DNA from: Prevotellaceae bacterium
GTDB taxonomy: Bacteria > Bacteroidota > Bacteroidia > Bacteroidales > UBA932
Assembly: GCA_031259935.1 (NCBI GenBank)
Contig: JAIRKV010000017.1
Location: forward strand, 1-5,405
Reading direction: 5' to 3'
Length of the DNA: 5,405 bases
Part shown: one piece after another, positions 1 through 5,404 of the stretch
Layout of the letters: the number at the start of each line of letters is the position of its first letter
Numbering within the stretch: the first letter of the stretch is position 1
The notes under the pieces: generated by a model
Told to the model about the DNA's origin: nothing
What the model saw: the letters and a program-made list of their open reading frames with translations, nothing else
Databases searched by the model: none
Position numbers and translations under genes: made by a program

Positions 1-2
1 CG

Positions 3-1796
3 TTTCAACTGAACAACATGCCCGTTAATTTAGCCGAGCGTATTGAAGTTTACAAAGGAGTTGTGCCCGTAGAATTTGGCTCGGATGCTTTGGGCGGAGC
101 CATAAATATTGTTACAAAACAGGCAAAAAACACCTGGCTTGATGTTTCATATTCATACGGCTCGTTCAACACTCACAAATCAAACGTAAGTTTCGGACAT
201 ACAACGCAAAGCGGACTTGTTTTTCAGTTGAATGCCTATCAAAACTATTCGGATAACAACTATAAAGTTAAAACAAAATTGTTGAATGTAGAAACAAATC
301 AATATTCAACAGAAGAATACTGGTTTAAACGATTTCATGATAATTATCACAACGAAGCCGTAATTGCCAAAGTCGGCGCTGTCAACAAAGTTTGGGCAGA
401 CAGGTTTTTGATAGGAATCACTTTGAGTCGGGAAAAGGCAGACATTCAAAACGCCAATTTAATGCAAATAGTTTATGGCGGCAAAGAACGCAAAGCGCGA
501 AGTATTATTCCGACTTTGAATTATGAAAAGCGAAATATCTTTGTTCAAAATCTTAACTTTTCATTAACCGCAAATTATAATAAATTAAAAAACAATAATT
601 TAGATACTTTGGCTCGACAATACAACTGGAAAGGAGAATACAGAGAAAAAAGTTACAGGGGAGAACAGAGATATTCATTAAACGAATCCAGTAACCAAAA
701 TGCATATATAACAGCCAATCTTAATTACAAAATAAACAATAAACATTACTTTGCCGTAAACAATCTGTACAGCAATTACACGCGCAAAATCACAGATGCT
801 GCCGCAAATTCGGAAAACAGTACGGCAGCAACTTTTATGAGGCGTACAAATGTTAAAAATGTTTTGGGCTTTTCGTACAGATTTGAACCCGGCAAGCGAT
901 GGAACGCTTCGACATTCTTCAAATACTACAAAGTAAACGTAAAAGGACCTTTAACCGTTTCGACAACAACCGTAGATGAATACACAGAAAAAGAAAAATC
1001 GTTTTCATCAACAGGTTACGGCGTTCTTGCAACATATTTTTTGACGGAAGCAATTCAACTGAAAGCATCATTTGAAAAAGCATATCGTCTGCCTTCTGAA
1101 CGCGAACTTTTTGGCGATGAAGTACTGGAAGTGGGCGACGTGTCGCTGAAACCCGAAAACAGCCAAAACATTAATTTCAATATCAGCTACAGTAACGTTT
1201 GGAACAATACACATTCGGCATATATAGATGTCGGATTAATTTACAGAGATACAAGAGATTATATAAGACGACAAATAGAACAGCGCTACGGCGGAGCGTT
1301 TTATACAAATCATGGCAAAGCGCTTAATCTCGGCATCGACGCCGAGGCAAGATATTTTTACAAAAACATATTTTCTGTCGGCGGAAACATAACATATCAG
1401 AATATGAGAAGCATGGAAAAATATACGGCAAACAAGGTAATTGATATTAATTACAAAGCCCGAATGCCGAATGTTCCCTATCTGTTCGGAAATATAGATG
1501 CCGGCTATAACATCAATAATGCTTTCGGCAAGGGAAATACGCTGTCGGCAGGCTATAATTTGCGTTACATTCATTCATTTTTGCGCAGCTGGCTAAGCGA
1601 AGGCGCAAACCGCACAATTCCAATGCAACTGTCGCACGACCTGAATTTGACTTATATACTGAAAAACGGAAAATACAACGTTTCATTTGAAGTAAAAAAC
1701 ATTGCGGACGAAATGCTGTACGACAATTACAGTCTGCAAAAACCCGGACGCAGTTTTATGATAAAATTAAGATATTTTTTCTTTAATAATAAATAA
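3..1796 (+). CDS. TonB-dependent outer-membrane receptor, C-terminal part (5' end outside window)
   Basis: Outer-membrane active transporter of the siderophore/heme receptor class, powered by TonB-ExbBD. The frame is open to the first full codon (base 3), so the Met at base 18 is internal and the gene begins upstream. Numbering residues from base 3, residues 11-39 are the end of the plug domain (ERIEVYKG, then GSDALGGAINIVTK). The rest is a beta-barrel with alternating aromatic strands. A family motif (YRLPSERELFG, then LKPENSQN) lies near bases 1080-1170, and the C-terminal end carries KNIADE, LQKPGRSF and an aromatic last strand (IKLRYFF). The signal peptide, any N-terminal extension, the TonB box and the first half of the plug are missing from view. 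The DUF4374 lipoprotein gene follows after 40 bp, so the two are probably co-transcribed. The class is clear. A ferric-siderophore substrate is inferred only from the partner genes. Confidence 0.95.
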   Translation, partial: FQLNNMPVNLAERIEVYKGVVPVEFGSDALGGAINIVTKQAKNTWLDVSYSYGSFNTHKSNVSFGHTTQSGLVFQLNAYQNYSDNNYKVKTKLLNVETNQYSTEEYWFKRFHDNYHNEAVIAKVGAVNKVWADRFLIGITLSREKADIQNANLMQIVYGGKERKARSIIPTLNYEKRNIFVQNLNFSLTANYNKLKNNNLDTLARQYNWKGEYREKSYRGEQRYSLNESSNQNAYITANLNYKINNKHYFAVNNLYSNYTRKITDAAANSENSTAATFMRRTNVKNVLGFSYRFEPGKRWNASTFFKYYKVNVKGPLTVSTTTVDEYTEKEKSFSSTGYGVLATYFLTEAIQLKASFEKAYRLPSERELFGDEVLEVGDVSLKPENSQNINFNISYSNVWNNTHSAYIDVGLIYRDTRDYIRRQIEQRYGGAFYTNHGKALNLGIDAEARYFYKNIFSVGGNITYQNMRSMEKYTANKVIDINYKARMPNVPYLFGNIDAGYNINNAFGKGNTLSAGYNLRYIHSFLRSWLSEGANRTIPMQLSHDLNLTYILKNGKYNVSFEVKNIADEMLYDNYSLQKPGRSFMIKLRYFFFNNK

Positions 1797-1836
1797 TCTT
1801 TAGTAATATTAGTAATAATTTTAAATAAATTTAATT

Positions 1837-3105
1837 ATGTATACAAAAAAATCAATTTTCAAAAAAGTAATTCTAACAGTAATTACAGGATGTCTGTCAT
1901 TGGCATTTATTTCATGCGAAGACAACGACAATCCCGCACCAAAAACAAAAGGTTCATTTTTTCTGTCGGTTAATGGCGAAGCAACCGAATATATTATCCA
2001 GACCGAAGATCTGGAAACAGGCGATCTGTCTATTAGCAACAACCGCGAAGAACTTGAACAGACAGGACATATATGGATATTCAACGACAATCCATCTGTC
2101 GCTCTCGGTTTAATCTATCAGCAGGGAGATCCCGGAATAGGTTTAGGCTTTAACGTTAAGGAAGACGGAACCTTACGCGAATTGGGAAATTTCCTGATAG
2201 CGCCACGATTCACATCTTACGGATTTTTCGACAAATACGCTCTGACAAGCGTAGGCGGACAAACTCCTGCCGACAATGCCGACCGTTCGGACTACAGCAC
2301 ATTCGGTTTTATCGACCTGACAAACGGTCTTGCCTTGCAGGAAAAAACAATTCCTACGCTGAATATCACCGGTAACGGCGATCAGGCAACGTTCTCGGGC
2401 ATTGTGGATATGGGCAACGGCGAATTTCTGACAGGCATGGTTGTCTCTCAACCAAAACCGGCAGGCGGCTCAGGCGGAGCAAGTTCCGGACCGATAACCT
2501 ATCCCGACAGTTGCTGGGTTGCCGCATTCGACAAAGACCTGAATCTGAAACGAATTTACAGAAGCGACAAATTAAGTTATTCTTCGGGACGTTACCGCTC
2601 GCAATACTATTCGCAAATCGGAAAAGCCGACGACGGAAACGTTTACGTGTTTTCAGGTTCGTACGAAAGCACAACAACACTTCCATGCGGAGCGCTGAAA
2701 ATCAGCAGAAATGCAACAGCGTTCGACCCTTCGTACTATTTCAATATTCAGGAAAAAACAGGCGGATATAAATTCCGCAAAGTTTGGCATATTACAGGAA
2801 ATTATTTCATGCTCGAATTATACAATGATTTGACACCTTCATCCACCGGCGCTGCGACTCGATATGGAATAGTAAACGTTGAAACAAAAACTTTTAACTG
2901 GGTAAGCGGAATACCTTTATACGACAAAATCACAGGAACGGGTTTGCCAATGGCTTACGAAGGTAAAATGTATTTCCCCATAACGGAAGAAGGCGAATAT
3001 CCTGCTGTTTATATCATCGATCCGTCAACAGCATCGGCGCGCAAAGGCATAAGCATAATCGGAGCAGCGAGTCTGAATGCAATAGGACGACTGACTTATC
3101 AATAA
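1837..3105 (+). CDS. DUF4374-family surface lipoprotein (XusB-like siderophore-binding partner)
   Basis: Predicted secreted lipoprotein of 422 residues that probably works with the upstream receptor as a surface ligand-binding partner. The N-terminus has lysines at 4-5 and 9-10, a hydrophobic stretch at 11-26 and a lipobox-like FISC ending at Cys27. EDNDN follows, an acidic tract like the Bacteroidota signal for surface export. Cys19 (ITGC) is a less likely alternative lipidation site. The mature part is beta-rich, with repeated short blade-like segments (for example WVAAFDKDLNLKRIY, NVYVFSGSY, YGIVNVETKTFNWVSG), which fits a propeller fold. A Gly/Ser-rich loop occupies 209-218, and Cys226 and Cys284 could form a disulfide. 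DUF4374 proteins commonly sit beside TonB receptors; B. thetaiotaomicron XusB is the example I recall. The start at 1837 gives a complete signal peptide and follows an A/T-rich leader with no Shine-Dalgarno motif. The family call rests on recognition, not a search. Confidence 0.85.
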   Translation: MYTKKSIFKKVILTVITGCLSLAFISCEDNDNPAPKTKGSFFLSVNGEATEYIIQTEDLETGDLSISNNREELEQTGHIWIFNDNPSVALGLIYQQGDPGIGLGFNVKEDGTLRELGNFLIAPRFTSYGFFDKYALTSVGGQTPADNADRSDYSTFGFIDLTNGLALQEKTIPTLNITGNGDQATFSGIVDMGNGEFLTGMVVSQPKPAGGSGGASSGPITYPDSCWVAAFDKDLNLKRIYRSDKLSYSSGRYRSQYYSQIGKADDGNVYVFSGSYESTTTLPCGALKISRNATAFDPSYYFNIQEKTGGYKFRKVWHITGNYFMLELYNDLTPSSTGAATRYGIVNVETKTFNWVSGIPLYDKITGTGLPMAYEGKMYFPITEEGEYPAVYIIDPSTASARKGISIIGAASLNAIGRLTYQ

Positions 3106-3121
3106 TACAAATATTTGCACG

Positions 3122-3169
3122 ATTCACGAAGAACGGTAACATGGAAACATGCTGCTGTTCTTTGTGAAT
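3122..3169 (+). terminator. Long hairpin after the lipoprotein gene, probable terminator
   Basis: The arms 3122-3134 (ATTCACGAAGAAC) and 3157-3169 (GTTCTTTGTGAAT) pair over 13 positions with one G-U. Pairing continues in the same register through 3135-3138/3153-3156, skips one A/C mismatch, then closes with CATG/CATG around a GAAA tetraloop at 3144-3147. That gives about 21 pairs starting 16 bases after the stop codon. The tail (TTATTAAAATTTT) is T-rich but not a pure T-tract. Termination, partial termination or 3'-end protection of the upstream mRNA are all possible. Its position suggests that the receptor and lipoprotein genes form a transcript at least partly separate from the membrane-protein gene. 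Confidence 0.7.
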
Positions 3170-3200
3170 TTATTAAAATTTTAAAAACAAAATACGTTTT

Positions 3201-3352
3201 ATGCTTCATAAAGTATTATTTTTTATTTTCGGCAGTATGATTATTTAAACAACGAACTGCGTTCAAAAGTAAATTATAAAATATTTTCGGACGAAAGCCG
3301 CAAAACAGGCATTCCGGGAATATCGGACGCATTAAAAACAATATTTCAATAA
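3201..3352 (+). pseudogene. Short frameshifted reading frame, possible gene remnant, unrecognised
   Basis: ATG at 3201 opens a 15-codon frame reading MLHKVLFFIFGSMII, which resembles the start of a signal peptide or membrane anchor, and stops at 3246. The -1 frame is open from 3212 to the stop at 3350-3352 with no ATG. Its later part reads NNELRSKVNYKIF, SDESRKTGIPGIS, DALKTIFQ, and its codons (GAC GAA AGC CGC AAA ACA GGC) resemble those of the neighbouring genes. The frames overlap across a run of six T at 3219-3224, so a one-base indel there would join them into about 50 residues. It ends 17 bp before the next start, as an operon member would. I recognise no family. It may be a remnant of a larger gene after internal deletion, a real small protein with a sequencing error, or chance. 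Confidence 0.35.
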
Positions 3353-3369
3353 ATAAAACAAATAAAATT

Positions 3370-4419
3370 ATGATTAAATTATTAATAGATTTCATTCAAT
3401 TTCTGTACGCCTCTGCGCCACTGTTTATGTCGCTGGCTGTTTTAACTCTGCTGGCTGCTTTATTGTCAAAGTCAATAAAACGACATGCAACCGTCTGTTA
3501 CATCGTATCGGCAATTCCCTTTGCCTTAGTTACGGTTCCTTTCATCGGCAGGCTGTTTGGAACAGAAATATTTAATTTCAGCCGCATCCCGTTTCTCGGC
3601 GGCATTATAAGAGATTATATACACATGGGAACATTAGGTTTTCCTTTGCTGATTATCATTATGTATATGGGCGCTTTAAATCCGAAAAATTCCATTGTGA
3701 AAAAACTGCTCGGTATACGCAAAGAATTGTCTATCATCTCGGGTTTTCCGATATTGACACATTCTTTGATTCGGGTAACAAATAATTTCCCCGGCGCCCT
3801 CAAATTTTTCACCGATAACGGAGAATATATGGCAAATACAAAAGTAACAAGTGTATTGGGCGCAGGAATAACAAGTTTCAGTTTTGTGCTGGGCATCCTG
3901 ATGCTGGCGCTGTTTATTCCGCTGTGGATTACATCTTTCGACTTTGTCCATAAGCGCATGGGAAACATTAAATGGAAAAAACTGCAGCGCTGGTCGTATG
4001 TTTTGTATGCCATGCTGTTTATTCATGCCGCAGGAATACAGGCCGGCTTTATGCTGAATCCGCGAGAAAGAGAGCAGTCGAAACCTGCTGTTGAAGTAAG
4101 CGCAACAATATCTGAAACGCATAACGGCAGAAACCGTGGAAATTCGGAATTGCAGAAACAGGATGACAGAGATAAACGCAAAGACAGAAATACGGTACAG
4201 GCGGTTGTCGACAGCGTAAAACAGCGAGACAGTAAAGCCGGTCGAACCGAAGTAACGCAACCGGCAGGAAACAGCAGACATCAGCCAGGTCGGGGCTTTG
4301 CCGAGATTAAGGTCGATGCGCCAACAAAACGCTGCATACACACAGTATCGCTTTTCCTGATTTTCGGGTCGTATTTATATCTCAAATTAAGAAAGGCAAG
4401 ACGGAAAAAACAGCAATAA
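3370..4419 (+). CDS. Ferric-reductase-like / MsrQ-type heme membrane protein with charged periplasmic linker
   Basis: Inner-membrane protein of 349 residues, probably an electron-transfer subunit. Hydrophobic spans lie near 5-33, 41-60, 75-102, 118-137, 160-188, 207-229 and 322-338. The region from the third span resembles the MsrQ/ferric-reductase core: KKLLGIRKELS before His131, then LWITS...HKRMG...WKKLQRWSYV and His219. His85, His131 and His219 are candidate heme ligands. The position that is usually HR in MsrQ (WKxLHR) is Q206-R207 here. Basic loops (34-39, 105-119, 194-207, 339-349) suit an N-outside topology, which places the charged, probably disordered segment 230-320 in the periplasm. 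No flavin or NAD(P)H domain is present, so the electron donor must be separate. Residues 230-349 go beyond the usual MsrQ length. The gene sits 264 bp after the lipoprotein gene, beyond a hairpin. Reduction of imported ferric complexes is inferred from context; MsrPQ-type redox repair is an alternative, but no msrP is visible. Confidence 0.75.
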   Translation: MIKLLIDFIQFLYASAPLFMSLAVLTLLAALLSKSIKRHATVCYIVSAIPFALVTVPFIGRLFGTEIFNFSRIPFLGGIIRDYIHMGTLGFPLLIIIMYMGALNPKNSIVKKLLGIRKELSIISGFPILTHSLIRVTNNFPGALKFFTDNGEYMANTKVTSVLGAGITSFSFVLGILMLALFIPLWITSFDFVHKRMGNIKWKKLQRWSYVLYAMLFIHAAGIQAGFMLNPREREQSKPAVEVSATISETHNGRNRGNSELQKQDDRDKRKDRNTVQAVVDSVKQRDSKAGRTEVTQPAGNSRHQPGRGFAEIKVDAPTKRCIHTVSLFLIFGSYLYLKLRKARRKKQQ

Positions 4420-4453
4420 TAAAACATTGAAATTTTCTGTCGGTTTTGTTTTA

Positions 4454-4493
4454 ACATAAAAGCAGGCAGCACGTCATTGCGAGGAGCGGAGCG
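4454..4493 (+). repeat. Left outer inverted repeat
   Basis: It pairs base for base with 5365-5404, with 39 of 40 positions complementary and the only mismatch at 4489/5369. It begins ACATAAAAGCAGGCAGC and runs into the GTCATTGCGAGGAGCG repeat core. The GCAGGCAGC outer part occurs only at the two ends of the block, which makes these look like element boundaries and not just two more copies of the inner repeat. Confidence 0.85.
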
Positions 4494-4495
4494 GC

Positions 4496-4541
4496 TTAAT
4501 GATTTAAATATTTAAAATGAAAAAAAGCACGTCATTGCGAG
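4496..4541 (+). repeat. 46-bp direct repeat, left copy (A/T-rich linker plus repeat core)
   Basis: It runs from TTAATGATTTAAA through an A-run to GTCATTGCGAG and matches 5133-5178 at 44 of 46 positions in the same orientation. Both the linker and the start of the next repeat core are therefore duplicated, which points to segmental duplication inside the block, not independent insertion of bare repeats. Confidence 0.8.
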
Positions 4542-4560
4542 CGAAGCGAAGCAATCCAGA
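4530..4560 (+). repeat. GTCATTGCGAG...GCAATCC repeat, copy 1
   Basis: This 31-bp copy (CGTCATTGCGAGCG at the left, GCAATCCAGA at the right) is identical to the reverse complement of 5295-5325. It also pairs in part with the expanded inverted copy at 4593-4659: 4553-4560 with 4593-4600, and 4530-4541 with 4648-4659. Together these can form a large interrupted stem-loop. I recall the same core string from many unrelated bacterial genomes, where it lies between genes. Confidence 0.85.
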
Positions 4561-4592
4561 AGATTTTTTCCATTTTTTCTCTGTTTATTTTT

Positions 4593-4659
4593 TCTGGATT
4601 AACTCCGTTGAGCTCCGCTGCGCTTCGGTTGCTTCGTCGCTGCGCTCCTCGCAATGACG
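4593..4659 (-). repeat. GTCATTGCGAG...GCAATCC repeat, expanded inverted copy 2
   Basis: Read on the minus strand it starts CGTCATTGCGAGGAGCG and ends AATCCAGA, as copy 1 does. The middle is expanded to 67 bp by extra GAAGC/GAGCG-like words, which suggests slippage or internal duplication. The short reading frame that begins at 4608 lies on this repeat and is not a credible gene. Confidence 0.8.
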
Positions 4660-4671
4660 AACACAAAAAAA

Positions 4672-4823
4672 TATCCCGCAGGGATAGAATATTTATAGAA
4701 CTTTCATCGCAAACAAAGGCTACGTGCGGAGCAGCGATGGTTTTTCAAGTCATCTGCAGTAACCCGCACGTGATGCACAAAGAGATGTCGTTTCTACCGA
4801 GCGACGCATTCCTAATGGAATGC
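4672..4823 (+). repeat. Structured 152-bp repeat unit A (possible non-coding RNA)
   Basis: The unit has three parts. The left hairpin is TATCCC-GCA-GGGATA (4672-4686). The core at 4710-4797 matches unit B at 84 of 88 positions. The right hairpin is GCATTCC-TAAT-GGAATGC (4806-4823). The core itself can fold: ACGTGCGG (4722-4729) pairs with CCGCACGT (4764-4771), and GCAG/ATG (4731-4734 and 4737-4739) pairs with CATCTGC (4751-4757) around the loop 4740-4750. TAGAA (4696-4700) can pair with TTCTA (4792-4796) to close the core. No promoter is identified, so its expression is unknown. Short reading frames across it are incidental. Confidence 0.65.
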
Positions 4824-4960
4824 GAATAAGCAAATCAGGGCACAGAGCGAAGAAAGACACAAAAACCTTATTTCAACCTTATTTCAAAAACAAAACAACC
4901 TTAGTAGCCAAACATAACACACACCCGCCAACCTTATTACCTTATTTTCATTGGTTTCCT
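4824..4960. other. Spacer between the two structured units, with repeated ACCTTATT words
   Basis: This 137-bp A/C-rich spacer has no gene. ACCTTATTTCA occurs twice in tandem (4865-4886), ACCTTAGT occurs at 4898, and ACCTTATT occurs twice in tandem at 4931-4946. The first four start points are spaced 11, 22 and 33 bp apart. Nothing else is recognised here. Confidence 0.5.
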
Positions 4961-5112
4961 GCATCCCGCCGGGATGCATCGCTCGGTAGAAATCTTACCC
5001 CAAACAAAGGCTGCGTGCGGAGCGGCGATGGTTTTTCAAGTCATCTGCGGTAACCCGCACGTAATGCACAAAGAGATGTCGTTTCTACTGATATTTTGTC
5101 CCTGACGGGACA
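4961..5112 (+). repeat. Structured 152-bp repeat unit B (possible non-coding RNA)
   Basis: Same length and plan as unit A. The left hairpin is GCATCCC-GCC-GGGATGC (4961-4977), the core is 5001-5088, and the right hairpin is TGTCCC-TGAC-GGGACA (5097-5112). GTAGAAA (4986-4992) pairs perfectly with TTTCTAC (5082-5088). In the core, CGTGCGG (5014-5020) pairs with CCGCACG (5055-5061). The hairpin boxes are swapped relative to unit A: its left box resembles the inverse of A's right box (both with a GCTCGGTAGAAA side), and its right box resembles the inverse of A's left box. Confidence 0.65.
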
Positions 5113-5132
5113 GGCGGCATTGCGAGGAATGT

Positions 5133-5178
5133 TTAATGATTTAAAGATTTAAAATGAAAAAAAACACGTCATTGCGAG
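5133..5178 (+). repeat. 46-bp direct repeat, right copy
   Basis: Direct copy of 4496-4541 at an offset of 637 bp, with 44/46 matches. It is preceded by a decayed core (GGCATTGCGAGGAA, 5116-5129) and followed by GAGCGTAGC (5178-5186), after which comes an A/T-rich stretch (5189-5216) up to copy 3. No gene is visible between 5113 and 5218. Confidence 0.8.
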
Positions 5179-5218
5179 GAGCGTAGCAAAAAGATTTAAT
5201 TATTTAAGAATTTAAGAG

Positions 5219-5255
5219 CGTCATTGCGAACTGCGAAGCAGTGAAGCAATCCAGA
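5219..5255 (+). repeat. GTCATTGCGAG...GCAATCC repeat, copy 3
   Basis: It starts CGTCATTGCG and ends GAAGCAATCCAGA. Its middle is a self-complementary insert, ACTGC-GAA-GCAGT (5230-5242), which adds a small hairpin inside the larger one. Bases 5219-5228 pair with 5316-5325, and 5243-5255 pair perfectly with 5295-5307, so copies 3 and 4 form a stem-loop of about 107 bases. Confidence 0.8.
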
Positions 5256-5294
5256 TTTGTGTCTTGTGTTTTTCTGGATTAACTTCGTTGTGTT

Positions 5295-5325
5295 TCTGGA
5301 TTGCTTCGCTTCGCTCGCAATGACG
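5295..5325 (-). repeat. GTCATTGCGAG...GCAATCC repeat, copy 4
   Basis: A 31-bp exact inverted copy of 4530-4560. It also pairs with copy 3 at 5219-5255. The intervening loop (5256-5294) holds a second TTTCTGGATT (5271-5280) followed by AACTTCGTTG, closely matching 4591-4610 in direct orientation. Confidence 0.85.
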
Positions 5326-5364
5326 GTTTGTTCTTTAAATTTTTAAATGTTTAAATCTTTAAAT

Positions 5365-5404
5365 CGCTGCGCTCCTCGCAATGACGTGCTGCCTGCTTTT
5401 ATGT
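5365..5404 (-). repeat. Right outer inverted repeat
   Basis: Inverted partner of 4454-4493 with 39/40 matches. Between this copy and the next inner repeat lies an A/T-rich stretch (5326-5364, made of TTTAAA-type words). Its reverse complement resembles the corresponding left linker at 4496-4520, so the homology of the two arms probably extends inward with indels. Confidence 0.85.

Larger units (their letters stand above)
4454..5404. repeat. Composite 951-bp repeat block bounded by 40-bp inverted repeats
   Basis: This non-coding block follows the membrane-protein gene by 34 bp. Its ends are inverted copies of each other. Moving inward, the same register continues with inverted copies of a 31-bp repeat, giving loosely matching arms of about 107-110 bp (4454-4560 and 5295-5404). 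The centre holds two direct 152-bp units separated by 137 bp. No transposase or other gene is present. It could be a non-autonomous (MITE-like) element or a cluster of BIME/REP-like repeats built up by repeated insertion. Only one base remains to the right of the block, so target-site duplication cannot be tested here. Confidence 0.7.

Noticed and set aside
18..20. ATG at base 18 as the start of the receptor gene
   Set aside because: The frame is open upstream (FQLNN precedes it), and the visible sequence begins inside the plug domain, so this Met is internal.
1328..1345. CTCGGC/GCCGAG inverted repeat inside the receptor gene
   Set aside because: A 6-bp stem within coding sequence is expected by chance, and it is explained by ordinary codons.
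2511..2771. 86-codon + strand frame within the lipoprotein gene
   Set aside because: It is out of frame inside a well-supported gene and rich in Arg and Lys, with no family resemblance.
3676..4341. 221-codon minus-strand frame opposite the membrane-protein gene
   Set aside because: It is antisense to a clear polytopic membrane protein; its Cys/Arg/Phe-rich composition is typical of a shadow frame.
4420..4453. Terminator just after the membrane-protein gene
   Set aside because: Only a weak AAAAC/GTTTT pairing with a long loop is present; it is not convincing without the repeat block that follows.
4608..4829. 73-codon + strand reading frame after the membrane-protein gene
   Set aside because: It lies entirely on the inverted repeat copy and structured unit A; the peptide is a translation of repeat DNA with no recognisable domain.
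4820..5053. 77-codon + strand reading frame in the centre of the repeat block
   Set aside because: It begins in a hairpin, crosses the low-complexity spacer and ends inside unit B; there are no protein-like features.
4454..5404. CRISPR array
   Set aside because: Repeats occur in both orientations with irregular spacing and are themselves palindromic; there are no uniform spacers and no cas genes.
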